From: Plutella xylostella
Taxonomy: Eukaryota; Arthropoda; Insecta; Lepidoptera; Plutellidae
Direction of reading: 5' to 3'
Assembly (NCBI RefSeq): GCF_932276165.1
Contig: NC_063983.1
Coordinates: forward strand, 6,269,501 to 6,333,500
DNA: 64,000 nt
Below the pieces are notes generated by a model. The model was not told the origin of the DNA and made no database searches. It saw only the letters and a list, made by a program, of their open reading frames with translations. This document shows, one piece after another, positions 23,397-35,055 of the stretch (position 1 is the stretch's first letter; each line of letters begins with the position of its first letter). A program made the position numbers and the translations under genes.

Positions 23397-23733
23397 ATAT
23401 GGCGTGATTTGCAAAAGTACCTATCTAGTCAACCTGCCACGGGGTGACTTCGGTGGGTAACTCAGAATAATACTAATTATATGTTATTGCATTAATAATA
23501 AAAAAATCAAGAAAATATTCAAAGTTTCCATCCTCGCTTTTCACGCACACAAATCACAAACTCATGCCTTGTTCTAGGAGCAGGGTCTACCCTGGTGCAT
23601 TTCCATGACCACTTTTCATTAGCGTCCCACCGGTTTCGATGCTCAGCGGAATAGCACCATTAACCATTATTATTCTGAGATATCATCACTTCTTATTCTG
23701 AGTTACCCAACATAAAATCACGCCATCTATTGA
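23397..23733. mobile_element. MITE with ATGGCGTGATT ends and GGGTAACTCAGAATAA subterminal repeats
   Basis: ATGGCGTGATTTGC at the left is inverted at the right as ...AAAATCACGCCAT. Inside each end, GGTGGGTAACTCAGAATAAT pairs with TTATTCTGAGTTACCCAAC. Non-coding interior. Confidence 0.6.
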
Positions 23734-24164
23734 AATCATTTTTTAAATTAGGATTTGTCTATGGTGTGGTCCCCAAATTTAAGGGTAAAAGCCAAATAAT
23801 TATATTTTAACCTTTTTTTATACCTATTATATTAAAAGACCTATTCAACGATACCCTACCTACACCATCAAAATAACAGGAAAAAATATCAACCCCAATT
23901 TTTTTTGGGTACTCCTCATATTTATGCGAAATATCAGCTTGATATCTTTACCCGTTTCTGAGAAAAAGGGCAGTGACAGACAGTCAGTCAGACAGACGGA
24001 CAACAAAGAGATCTTATAACGGTTGCTTTTTTCCTTTTGAGGTACGAAACTCTAAAAATATGAAAAAATATTATTCTGCCACCAAAAAATATACTTACAA
24101 ACATACATACATACAATCAAAAAACATTACTCTCCTCCTTCGGCAGTCGGGTTAAAACAAGTGA

Positions 24165-24365
24165 GACTGATTCTGAACTTTTGTTCTACGAGTTTTAAAA
24201 ATTAACCAAAAAAAACCTTTATCATAGAAACTTTGTTGACACGTGACTTTTTACCATAGAAAACGAATTTTTTTTTTCGCGTTTTTGCAAAACTCGTAGA
24301 ACTAAAGTTGTTCAGAATGACCCCTTGAGTCATCCCCTTTCGGCTTAGTATACCCTTAGTATAAC
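24165..24365. mobile_element. Foldback MITE, TTCTGAAC arms, shared core
   Basis: TTCTGAACTTTTGTTCTACG AGTTTT (24171-24196) is mirrored by AAAACTCGTAGAACTAAAGT TGTTCAGAA (24290-24318). The core ATAGAAACTTTGTTGACACG and TGACTTTTTACCATAG is nearly the same as in the element at 59744. Beyond the right arm GGCTTAGTATACC recalls the arm of that second element. Confidence 0.65.
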
Positions 24366-26952
24366 TTATTATCTACACTTTAATACCTGTAGTTACCTTT
24401 CTACAAGTAAATACCACATTTGTTTAGAAATCTAATCGGGTTCCGAGTATGGAGAAAAGTGGCACCCCTATTAATTTCTACTCTTTCCTGGTGCTTACCA
24501 GTGTAATTAAAAATTAAACTTACCCTCAAATCACTACTTGAAAATAATTGTCAATAAAGTTGGCGAGTAAAAGTTTATCGACCCACTGTGCAAACTTACA
24601 TGTGTGCGTGTCACTGCGTGTGCTGTGTGAAGAGCATTGAAAACCCAAAATTGGCGCGGCACGTCACCCTGTACGGGCCCTTAAGTGAAAATTTGTTTTA
24701 TAAGATGGTTGTGCATCAGTGTTTTGTTCGATTTTTAAACAAAATCATAATATTCCGGTAGAAAGTTGCTTTTCAAATGATATAAAATAAATATAAAAAA
24801 TGCAATTGAAATTATTATGGGAGATATATTGTTAAACATATTTTTATGAAAAGAAAATTTTCGTTTTAAAATGTATACCTAACCTAAGTAATATCGGAAA
24901 GTGTGGATGCGGGCCAGGTTATTAATAATTCTCTCTTCGGTATCCCTTTCACGTTGAATTTTGAACTAGTTCGTCGTATGTAGTACAGATATCATGTACC
25001 TACCGATAGCGGAATATATAATATTTAAAAGGAATTACTAAAATATCACTCTTTCGTGATGGTCATCGTCAATGTCTTAAGGCTACACTGCATGGTATGG
25101 CTATTATGAGCCTTACACAAGTTCCTCCAATCTACGGTTATCTAATTTGGCCAGGTTATGCACTAGAATACCATGTCTGCACCCGCCGGTGAGTTCCCCA
25201 CAGCCAAGTAACTGGAGGGTTACTCTACCTTGACAAAGAACTAACAACGAGAGCTGTCATAAAACGAGAGTACGGTAATAACGTGATAGAGCCGTCATAA
25301 GTGTAGCAGAGCTCCAAAACTTCGATGCTCTTAAGCTAAAATGGCCCTTTTGACTGAATGAGGATAGCCAAGACGATAGGTACAATGAGTAAATGTAATT
25401 CAGAAAGTCCATTTGCATAACAGTAGCTAATCCTATCACAAAGTGGTCCATCACTGTAGGTACTAAATATTTTTTAATAAACTTGGTAACAATATGACTT
25501 TGAGGTATTCTTCAATTTATAAAATGCTCTGTATCCAAACATGCTAAGATAGTTAGGATTGTTCGCTAAAATCAATGAGGTTTTTGCTGACTCCATAAAA
25601 AATTGTGTATTTATAATTATATTGCTTTATGGATATCTCATTACATATATGCAGTATTAAAAGAGCGTATGAGGCGAGCTTGCGCAACGAAAGCTTTTAA
25701 AACTAGTTTGACATGAAACTAAAACGACCCGTCCCTGTCCGTACTAACATAGAGATGGAATTTTTCACTTCTGATCTATAAATGAATACCTAACAAACTA
25801 AATCTCAGTGCCTAAATGACAAAATGAAATCCGTTTTGAAATCCTAACGAAAGCATAGAAATACGTAACTAAAAAGCACTGAAATGTTACTGTTTGACAA
25901 TACGTGTGATAGTTCATTTTTTTTTTAATATTTAGGCAGGTACCTACTATGCAAATATTACATTATTTATTTCTGACAAAATACTATTCTCATTCAATTT
26001 AAAACAACCAAATAGGTATGGGATGCCGCAAATCTTTCCATCGGTTTTCTACGCGTAATCTCAAGTTATAATCGTAAATTCAACATGTTTGTTTACCCAG
26101 TTAGTTGGTAGCTAAATGGCTGATAAATCAGAGACAGCTAGATGTTTGTCCTCCATTGCTTCACAGAAAGTAACATTAACTTCAGTAATAAGAGTCCACA
26201 ATTTATCCCAGAACGGGTAAAATGAGCATTTGAAACTAGAACCTGTGTGCACATGCACAAAGTTCAATTTAGAAAGGAATACAGTTTCAGCGATAAAAAG
26301 TTTAAAATATTGCACAACGCTTGATAACTCTGGTGAAGTGCAAATTACTGTACATTGTACACAACAAAAGTTTACATTCAACCACAACTTTACGTGCTCC
26401 GGTCCGTTCCTTTGTGATGCAAAGTAATAGTAAATTAAATATAGCATTTATAAGTTGTACTCATTTCATTCTGTCGCATTAAAGTGGTGCATAAACATAG
26501 TGGCCGGCCAAATTTAATTAGGTACTTATGAATTGTTTTTTTCTATGGTGAGAATGAGTGAGGTTACTTACTAGTACCTACAATAATTATTTCGCCAATA
26601 ATTCTTACAAACGGCCCGAAATAAAACCTTAGTGAGTCCCAGTAGTGATGATGTATTACTTATTTATAAACCTTATGTTTGTTACTGATTATTACTGATA
26701 GATTACAGTTTTTTTTATTACGCCCTTTCTTTAAACATGTATTACAAAAAACAACTTGAAAACATAGATTTTACAAGGCCCACGTCCCACTAGGAACGAC
26801 CTAGGAATACAAATTCAAAGTAAGCACCCAGTGCAAGCACTAGAATCTAGAGCTGAGCACTAACAGCTACTACCTAATAACATTTGCGTTCTGCTGACAG
26901 TGTTGTGTTTGTTTTTATCAGATCGAGTTTGAATGATAACATAATATTTATG
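24366..26952. other. AT-rich non-coding stretch, nothing recognised
   Basis: Several short open frames on both strands but none with recognisable similarity; no repeats shared inside the window. Confidence 0.45.
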
Positions 26953-27012
26953 ATGGCGCATTGCTCTGACTCCTATTACATAGGTCCCGGGTTCCAATCC
27001 CGGCCGAGTTAT
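26953..27012 (+). repeat. tRNA-like SINE head fragment
   Basis: GGTCCCGGGTTCCAATCCCG GCCGAG is the same B-box-bearing segment as in the SINEs at 7436 and 61679; upstream A box is eroded. Confidence 0.5.
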
Positions 27013-28508
27013 ATGTATGATAGTATGTTAGCAGTTTAAAGAAAGATGTATCAGCAAAATCCTGATTAATGTTTCGGAAATACAGCAATAGAACATCACT
27101 CATACACCAGAACTAACGTAGTACACATAACGCCCTTGTGGCATCCCTTTTATTGTGCTTCGGAGACAATACTCCTAAAAACAAACGGTTCGGTAGTTTA
27201 GGAGCTATGCTACCACAGATATGATACACACACACACACACACTGACACAAATACGTTAAACATAGTTATAGAACCCCTCTTTTTCCGGCAAATGGCAAA
27301 CACGTAGTCTTGTCACAGGGTAGATTTACGGTTCTTCATGACAATAAAATATTCAACATCGAACGCCACACAATAGAAAACAAGCGTCTATTGAAGAGTT
27401 TCCTCAAACGATTTCCTGCTTGTTTTTTTCTTGCTAAGTAGGTATGCCTCGTCTGACAAAAATAAACTGTTTTGTACACGCATGCACACACTCATGCGTA
27501 CACACACTATTACATTGGACTGTATCATTGTTATTATCTAAGAAATAACAAATAAGTAGATATAATAAGTCGTCCGAAATTATCAAGTCTCCTTGTAAAT
27601 ATAGCTGAACATATTGATCTGTTTTCCTGTTCTCTGAGTGAATTCACAAGAACAGCTATCTATACATGGTATTTTACAAAGTGAATTTACTTAATTAATT
27701 GGTTATGCTTTTCTATCGCATTAGGTTAAGCCTTCAAAGATAGAGATATAAGCTCAATAATAACAAATAGCTTCAGGCATAGATTTTAGCAGAGCATAGT
27801 ATTTATTGTACAGCAAAAAGAATAATAAAATTTACAACTTTTATCTTATTAGGGTTCAAAAGGCAGTGTTATCACTAGATGTACACTTTAGTATATATTA
27901 TTTAATTCTTTATTGCACAGATATATAATAAATGCACAAAAGATGGGCTTAATGCTAAGAGCATTTTCAACCAGCCTTCCATTAATGATGTGTTAGCCAT
28001 TTTTTCTGCAAATTCACTATAGCTTTAGAAAAGCTGGGTTAGCAAGAATAAGGCATCCGTACACTTGGAGTACAAACACAAACTTGGTGCTTAATTCTAT
28101 CACTTAAGATAACTGTTGTTCTGAAGTTGGTCAGCAGCTCAACAACACAGGTTGCAGACATATTAATTAGGACATATGCTGCAAACATGTAGTAGAACTG
28201 GTGTTTTGGTATTACATTGCCTGTGTTTGTGAGTGTAAGGTGAATAATAGTGCCACTGCAGTAAGTAACTAATAGGTGTTATATTGTCACGTATAGGTAT
28301 GTACACATAATCTCCATTAACGGAAAGTCAGAGATGAATAGATAGATAAGTATCCACTTTTAAAATTTTCCCCATTGACCCTAAAATTTTGGGAAAGAAT
28401 AAAATACCCAATACTTATAACTTTCAATAAACGTTATCTTGCAAAGACTATTTAAATGACAGTTACAGACAAGTTTAATAAAAAAATACCCGTCACTGTT
28501 AGTCATGG
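27013..28508. other. AT-rich non-coding stretch with a (CA)n run
   Basis: (CA)n at 27226-27244. Nothing else recognised up to the 3' LTR of the BEL element. Confidence 0.45.
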
Positions 28509-28726
28509 TGTATAAATAAAATGCGAAGTGGGTTTAGTGGACTGTATTTTATTAATTTTAAGTCAAATTTCAAATAGAGTTGCCGTCCATGGGCAATGGA
28601 AAAATCAGAAGGGGCGAATTGCCACATGCAAAAAATAAATAAGAAATGACATTTGCAACACGCAGTGTTGCCAGAAATTACTTACTAATATCTACACTAA
28701 CTTTATGTTTAAAACATTTTTGAACA
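28509..28726 (-). repeat. BEL/Pao 3' LTR
   Basis: 218 bases, identical to 34838-35055 except for two substitutions (near 28564 and 28612). On the coding strand it carries AATAAAATACAG, a likely polyadenylation signal. Confidence 0.95.
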
Positions 28727-28919
28727 TAGTTGGGCCAGGCCTGAAACATGTCTTACTTTAACAAAGGCAAGGTAGATAACTGTAACTTAAGAACTAATTT
28801 AATTTAACACAGTGAAAGATCTTTAAGATATCTAACTCTTTAGGTATTTGCTACTTATTTTTAAGTTTTTTAGGATATTAATGCTATTAACAAGCAAAAC
28901 AAAGAAAACGTTTTACTGA

Positions 28920-30083
28920 CTACTTAAGATTATCATTATCACACAAAGGTAATGGACAGATTTTTCTAAAGGATCTGGTATAAACCTTGTTACCTATCTT
29001 TACTTCTACAACTCTAACTCTACCATCTTTTCCAGTACATATTTTTACAATTCTGCCCATTGGCCAATGTAAAGGTGCAAAATTATCATTTTTAACAATA
29101 ACAAGATCACCAACATTTAAGTTTGACACAGGTTGCCTCCATTTAGGCCTATTTTGTAATTGAGTAAGATAATCATTGGACCAAACTTTCCAAAAGTCTT
29201 GTTTAAGTTTTGAACAAATACTCCAAAATTTAAGTTTATGTATAGGTGTCTCTGATAGATTTAATTCAGGATAAGATGTCATTTCCGCGCCTATGAGGAA
29301 GTGACCTGGTGTCAAATATTTTACATCATTTACATCTGAAGACATAGAAAGTAAGGGCCTGGAGTTCAAAACAGCTTCAATTTCAGTAAGTACCGTATAT
29401 AATGCTTCATAAGTTAATTTAGTGTTACCTACTATTCTTTTGAGATGAAACTTTACACTTTTCACTCCAGCCTCCCACCATCCTCCAAATTCCGGAGCAT
29501 AGCTTGGAATAAATTTAAATTGAATAAATTTTGTATTACAAAAGTTTTCAACAGACTCTACATGTTTTTTATTTGAATGAAGTTCGTACAACTCCCTTAA
29601 ACTATTTGCTGCGCCTTTAAAGGTCTTTGCATTATCACAAAATATTTTTGTGGGAAGCCCACGCCCCGCAATAAATCTTTTTAAACATGCCAAAAAGTTT
29701 TCTGTGGTTAGGTCACTTACCAGCTCTACATGTATCGCCTTGACAGCAAAACAAACAAATAGTGCAACATATGCCTTTGAAATGAGTGGTTTTCTTATTC
29801 TTAAAGACTTTACCTCAAATGGGCCACAAAAATCAATCCCTACTACTTGAAAGGCTCTAGTAGAGGGAGAAAGTCGCTCTATGGGTAAGGATCCCATCAG
29901 TTGCTTAGAAACTGTAGCTTTCAAACGGGCACATTTCATGCATTTGTGCACCACCTTTTTAACTTGGTGTATGCCACTAACAAGCCAATATTTTTGTGAC
30001 AGAGAGCTTAATAATAATTTAGGCCCAGCATGCAAAAGACGCAAATGTTCTCTTTCAATTATTAACTTGGTACTTGAATACAT
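28920..30083 (-). pseudogene. BEL/Pao integrase part of Pol (separated by an insertion)
   Basis: 387 residues to the natural stop of Pol. It starts with the zinc-binding HHCC domain (H13, H18, C48, C51), followed by the DDE catalytic core: D84 in GIDFCGP, D150 in FCDNA and E204 in GGWWEAGVK. The C-terminal part (SNDYLTQLQNRPKWRQP, NVGDLVIVKNDN, WPMGRIVKICTGKDG) is the DUF5641-type domain of BEL integrases. All catalytic residues are present. The ATG at 30083 is not a real start: it lies inside the inserted sequence, and the genuine frame comes from the RT segment upstream. The insertion removes expression as a single polyprotein. In an intact element this enzyme would join linear cDNA to the genome in the nucleus. 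Confidence 0.93.
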
Positions 30084-30363
30084 TTATAATCGGTTTAATC
30101 ATCATTTATGTATAATCAGTATAAACTAAATCACGTGTGAACCCAATCCATTCTCACACTCAGATTGATAATTATAATGATAGATTGTAACCATATACCT
30201 ATTTTAAAATCAATTCATAATTAACAATATACATCATATTATTAACCTATCAGTGTTCTTACTAAAAGGAATACACAGTTTAATTAATATTTACACACTA
30301 AATTATAAGAATATAATAAACTAAATATAAACTATTTACAAAGTTGAGTTAGTTAGTTATCAG
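30072..30363. mobile_element. 292-bp insertion inside BEL pol, flanked by a 10-bp duplication
   Basis: TTAACTTGGT occurs at 30062-30071 and again at 30364-30373. The pol codons for T-K-L appear on both sides in register with their own segment, and the extra length is 302 bases (292 plus one duplicate), which also explains the frame difference between RT and integrase segments. The insert is AT-rich with no coding sequence and ends near (GTTA)n. Its 44-base segment 30304-30347 is identical to 57806-57849. A 10-bp duplication and simple-sequence end suggest a short retroposon, but its family is unknown. Confidence 0.85.
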
Positions 30364-32434
30364 TTAACTTGGTTATATATGTATGCTTGGGCAATATTAT
30401 TGGGTGCATTTTTTCATATGTGATGTTACTTGCATTTTGCAAGCGACCACCCACCCTCAAAATACCATATTGATCAAGAAATGGATGCAAGCTTGATAAA
30501 TTGGATTTAATAGGTTTTTCATTTAAAAGTGACTCTATTTCATTAGATAGGTACTTTCGCTGTACGCTACGGATTATTATATTTAAAGCATCATTGAGCT
30601 CAATAGGAGTCAATGATCCCATCATGTTACCATTTTTGTTTAAGCAATTGTTCTTAAAGCGTAGGATATATGCTACAATCCTTTGTAATTTGTTAAGGTC
30701 GGAATATTTATTGAAAATCTCTATTATTTCATCTGGCTGCTCTACCCTGCAGTAATTTACAGGGAAACTTAATGTTTCAGTATTAACAGGAATGGGATAG
30801 TTAACCTCTACAGGTAGGTGTTTGAAATCTCTTGACAAGAGGTCAGGAGTAGCATGCCACCAAAGCTCCGTTGTCTGTAATTTCTTGGGGTCAATTGATC
30901 TTGTCAAAAGGTCCGCAGGATTTTTTGTAGTGTTAACATATGACCATTGAAAACCATGAGTCAGATTATTAATATCTTTTACTCTATTTGTAACATAAGG
31001 ATTTGATTTGATTTTTAGGGATTTAATCCAAGCCAATGTTATTTGAGAGTCACTGTATAAAAATACTTTAAATGGTAATTTTAACTTTAATTTATTGTAT
31101 ACTCTATGAGTCAATTGTGATAGCAAAACAGCACTGTTTAATTCTAACCTTGGAATTGTTAATGTTTTATTTAAAGGTGCAACTCTTGTCTTTGAGCAAA
31201 GCAAGTTTACTAGAATTGAACCATCATTATTAATAATTCTTAAATAGAGACAGCATCCATATGCTTTCATTGATGCATCGCAATAGCCGATTAACTCTAC
31301 CTCTAACATATTTGTTGAAGATATATATCTTGGTATTGTAAGTACTTCCATGCTTATTATAGTATTTAATAACGAGTTCCAAAATTGTAACTGTTTGTCA
31401 GGTAATATGGTGTCCCAATCAAGACTCATTGACCATAATTCCTGCATAAATAACTTGGCTTGAATAACAATGGGTCCAATTAATCCAAGAGGATCAAAAA
31501 TTTTACCAATTGCACTTAATACCTGTCTCTTTGTTTTTAATGTTTGTGGTACTATAGGACCTGTGAAATTAAAGGTGTCTTCAACGACATTAAGTGTCAG
31601 ACCTAATGTTTTAATCATATTATTGTTGGTTAGTTCAACCTCATCAAAATACCTATGTTCTATAGGAACATCATCAAGGACACCAGGAAAATTGGAGCAC
31701 CATTTATGCAGTTGAAAGCTACCCTTGTCCAATAAGGCAATCAACTCAGATTTTAGCTTATAGAGCTGCTCTACATCATCGGCACCTGCTAGGACATCAT
31801 CTACATAGGTACAGGATCGTAGAGCCTGAGCTGCAAGAGGAAACTCATCTTCATAATTATTTGCGAGCTCTATCAAACATCTGGTGGCCAGAAAAGTCGA
31901 CGGTTTCAGCCCATATGTCACGGTCTGAAGTTGTAAGCAACTGATGGGTTTTGTTGGGTTGTCTCTCCATAAAATGTTTTGGAGACCGTTTTGATAAGGA
32001 TTCAAATTTATAGCTCTGAACATTTTCTTTACATCAGAAATAAGTGTGAATTTATAAGTCCGAAACAATAAAAGAATGTCAAATAACTCACTTTGAACAA
32101 CAGGACCATTTAGCAGTACATCATTGAGAGACACTCCACTCTTTGATTTTAAATTCCCTTGAAACACGACACGTAATTTGGTTGTTTTGCTGTCTGGGTT
32201 CATTACAGCATGATGTCCTAGAAAGTAAACTAAATCATTTGGCAAATTATAACTGCTAATGTCAACAATTTTAGCATGTCCTAAATTAATATATTCATCT
32301 ACAAAATTTTTATATAGTTCAAAATATGATGGATATTTTTGAATTTTTTTCTCCAATGCCAGAAACCTTTGGAACGCTACTGAAAAGGAATCCCCAAGCT
32401 GCAACTGCTCTATATTATCAACGGAGAGAGGCAT
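30353..32434 (-). pseudogene. BEL/Pao reverse transcriptase and RNase H part of Pol
   Basis: 693 residues in frame with the upstream protease segment. The RT palm shows D134 in SDVKKMF and the catalytic YVDD at 210-213. The RNase H domain follows with D386 in GYCDAS, E431 in IPRLEL and D462 in YSDS. The end (HPIILPKHTYITKL) is the start of the integrase zinc-finger region, where the 292-bp insert cuts in. The ATG at 32434 is internal to the original polyprotein; coding similarity continues upstream to an in-frame TAG at 32513-32515 (minus strand) and past it. The enzyme would copy element RNA into cDNA in cytoplasmic particles. As it stands it is a non-functional fragment. Confidence 0.93.
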
Positions 32435-32713
32435 GTCTACATAGAACTTTTTATCAATAACTTTAACCGAATCTTGAAAGCATTTTTCAGCCTTCTGAAT
32501 AGCAGGAGCATTCTATACATCAGCTTCAGGAATTTTTTCAGTGTCCCAAAACCGTTCCATGACGTTTTCTATCTTTTCATGATCACAAATAGTCAAATGG
32601 TTTGAGACTAAGTCAAGATTTTTTAAATTTTGGCCTACACAACTACCACCCACCACATAGCCAAACAAGGTGTTTTGAAGTAGAAGACCTCCCTCTAGTT
32701 TTATCTGATTGTT
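32435..32713 (-). pseudogene. BEL/Pao Pol linker between protease and RT, with two stop codons
   Basis: The frame shared by protease and RT runs through this gap. It is closed by TGA at 32711-32713, directly after LLLGADIYFNIL, and by TAG at 32513-32515. Between them the translation (GGLLLQNTLFGYVVGG, later ERFWDTEKIPEA) is the conserved protease-RT connection of BEL elements. Both breaks are single codons without a frame change. Confidence 0.88.
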
Positions 32714-33502
32714 TCACAAAATATTGAAGTAAATGTCAGCACCAAGAAGTAAGCTTATTTCAGCTGGTATGTTAAAGTTGTCATCGGATAAAACCATGTT
32801 CGCAGGTAATATTAACTTTGAGATATCAATTAGATTCTGTGGAAGATGTGTGGTAATAGTGTCGGTTATAAGACAGTTTACATTTAATTGTACATTTGAC
32901 ACTGGAGAATGTAATGTAATTTTTACACATTTATTTAACATGCTACTTTTATTACCAAAGGACACAACATTGGTCTCTTGTGGTTCTGCCTTCAAACCTA
33001 ATCTGTTTGACAGTGAAGATAAAACAAATGATGCTTGACTGCCTGAGTCAAGCAATGCCCTTACAAAGAACTCGCGTCCTTGGACATCAAACAATTTTAC
33101 CCTTATAGTGGGTAAGACAACATTTTTTAAAGAATCATTACAAGATAATGTAACCGCTTGATCATTATTAGGCTTGGCGTCCATATGGAGAAGCGTATTG
33201 TGACCCTTTTTGCATTTTTGGCATTGAAAATTGAATTTACATTTTATTCCAAAATGTGATTTTAAACAAATGGTACATAACTTGTTTGACGAAATGAAAT
33301 TATGACGGACTTCTATAGGAGCCATCTTGAATGAAGGGCGACCATGTATAGCATGGTTGGATCCATTACAAAATTTGCAAATATTATTAGTGACAACATT
33401 GCTCACTGATTTTTGCATAAACTTTTTGTGATAACTTTCATAAGCACCACTATCTTCTAGCGCCATAGCACGCTTTTCTAAGAATGATAAAAACTCTACC
33501 AT
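32714..33502 (-). pseudogene. BEL/Pao Gag zinc knuckles and aspartic protease
   Basis: 262 residues. Cys/His-rich knuckles occupy about 42-101 (C42-C45-H50, C76-C79-H83-C88, C94-C97-H101), fitting RNA binding by nucleocapsid. The retroviral-type aspartic protease (DUF1758) carries the catalytic triad DSG at 152-154 in RALLDSGSQASFV and ends with LLLGADIYF. This enzyme would cut the Gag-Pol polyprotein. The frame is the same as that of the Gag segment before it, separated by the TAA at 33557-33559, so the ATG at 33502 is internal rather than a designed start. Confidence 0.92.
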
Positions 33503-33559
33503 CGTTGGCAGGCTATCCGAATTCCTCTCAAGTTGATAGGCCCGGTTTGTAAATTGATC

Positions 33560-34300
33560 TTACTTTTTAGTTAATATAGCAATCAGCATCATATCCCATT
33601 CATGGGTCGGCTGTTTTAAATTTTTAAGAGCATATAATTGCTGCTCTACTTCTGAAATAAAGGACCTTATCGAGGTCGCAGTGCCCTTCTGCATGGACGG
33701 CAACTCTAATATGATATTAATATGATTTAATATTAATCTTGTTTGATTGTCAAAGCGTTTCTTTAATAAAGTTAAAGCTTCTTTGTATGACTCATTTACA
33801 ATAGGAAGGTTAATGATTACCGACAATGCATCATCAGATAAATATTTTCTGAGATAAAAAAGTTTTTGAACATCTGATAAAGTATTATTATTATGTATTA
33901 CAGCTGTGAACATATCCATAAAGGAAGTATATTTTGTAAAATCTTTGCCAGAAAAGACAGGAAGATCAATATTGGGCAATTTGGATGTTGAAACATTACT
34001 ATTGGAAGAAGTCTCGATGGAATTAAGTTGTTTTAACCTTTCATTAATCTTTGAAATTATTGTAAAATATTTTTCTTCCAAATGGCCCATACTTTCTCCG
34101 TCTTGATCATCAATAGTTAAAATATCTAACTGTACCTTTTCATAGTCTTTAAGTGTACTGTTTAATTTATCCTTCCTGGCCTGTAACATTTCAACATTTG
34201 CATTGGAAAAACTAGCATCGTTTACAAAAGATTGCATTCGCGTAAATGTCCCTTTTAATTGCGCGCGGAGTACTTTTAATGACTTTAGTTCGTTTTCCAT
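33560..34300 (-). pseudogene. BEL/Pao Gag N-terminal part
   Basis: 246 residues from the ATG at 34300, the first Met after the leader and probably the true start. Residues 1-95 are charged and heptad-like, probably coiled coil. From about 108 the DUF1759 capsid-like domain begins with LPNIDLPVFSGKD and continues through FRKYL-like and FDNQTRLI segments. It stops at TAA 33557-33559 in the middle of the domain (ILTKK, stop, then DQFTNRAYQLERN in the same frame), so this is a premature stop. Gag would form the particle that packages the element's RNA. Confidence 0.92.
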
Positions 34301-34837
34301 TGTTTAATTTGTTTAAATTCACTTCACTTAAGCTTTTTAATGCACTTTTATAGCCTTTTTATCACACAAACACTGAACTCGATGTTTTGTTTACGAAGTG
34401 TCGTCCGTCACCTGTCAACTGTGACAGATACGCAGTACTGCCAACCTCAGGAACAAAACTGGCCCGTCACGTCAATGTGACAGAACAGTCAGGCTACCAA
34501 CCTCACCGCAAAAGTGAAGTGACGTCACGTTTGTCACAAACGAAAAGGAGGTAGATGCACAAGCGTCTACCTACACCTCCAGATATTGCTCCGCAAGAAG
34601 TGAAAATGTTTAAAAACTCACGAATGTCCGTAAGCTTACCGCCGCCGCTGCAATATGTTGTAGTGGAGCTTAAGGTGTATGATCACCTTAGATCACACTT
34701 ATCTCTGAATACTCTGAAATACACTGCAATCCAAACTGTTGAGCGTGCACGCACGTGCCGCTTTGCTCACAACTGCACAACTTTTGCACTTTTTAACTGC
34801 AATCTATTATTTGTTTTATCGAAGGACCACTTTCGCA
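34301..34837 (-). promoter_or_regulatory. BEL/Pao leader (5' untranslated region) with candidate primer site and a CRE palindrome
   Basis: Lies between the 5' LTR and gag. On the coding strand TGGTCCTTCGA starts 8 bases after the LTR and is a candidate primer-binding site. A perfect TGACGTCA palindrome (CREB/ATF-type site) lies at 34520-34527, next to several TGACAG/GTCACG phrases. Whether any of these act is unknown. Confidence 0.5.
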
Positions 34838-35055
34838 TGTATAAATAAAATGCGAAGTGGGTTTAGTGGACTGTATTTTATTAATTTTAAGTAAAATTTC
34901 AAATAGAGTTGCCGTCCATGGGCAATGGAAAAATCAGAAGAGGCGAATTGCCACATGCAAAAAATAAATAAGAAATGACATTTGCAACACGCAGTGTTGC
35001 CAGAAATTACTTACTAATATCTACACTAACTTTATGTTTAAAACATTTTTGAACA
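34838..35055 (-). repeat. BEL/Pao 5' LTR
   Basis: 218 bases with TG...CA ends, two differences from the 3' LTR. Would carry promoter and polyadenylation signals for the element. Confidence 0.95.

Larger units (their letters stand above)
28509..35055 (-). mobile_element. BEL/Pao LTR retrotransposon, full length (6547 bp), defective
   Basis: Two 218-bp direct repeats (28509-28726 and 34838-35055) differ at 2 positions and begin/end TGT...ACA on either strand. The element is flanked by an exact 5-bp duplication, CATGG, at 28504-28508 and 35056-35060, the size usual for BEL/Pao. On the minus strand the order is 5' LTR, leader, Gag, protease, RT, RNase H, integrase, 3' LTR. Eight bases inside the 5' LTR, TGGTCCTTCGA is a plausible tRNA primer site. 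No convincing polypurine tract is visible before the 3' LTR. The gag-pol frame is one continuous frame broken by three stop codons and one 292-bp insertion. Confidence 0.95.

Noticed and set aside
28727..28760. Polypurine tract next to the BEL 3' LTR
   Set aside because: On the coding strand the bases before the LTR (GGCCTGGCCCAACTA) are not purine-rich, so none was annotated.
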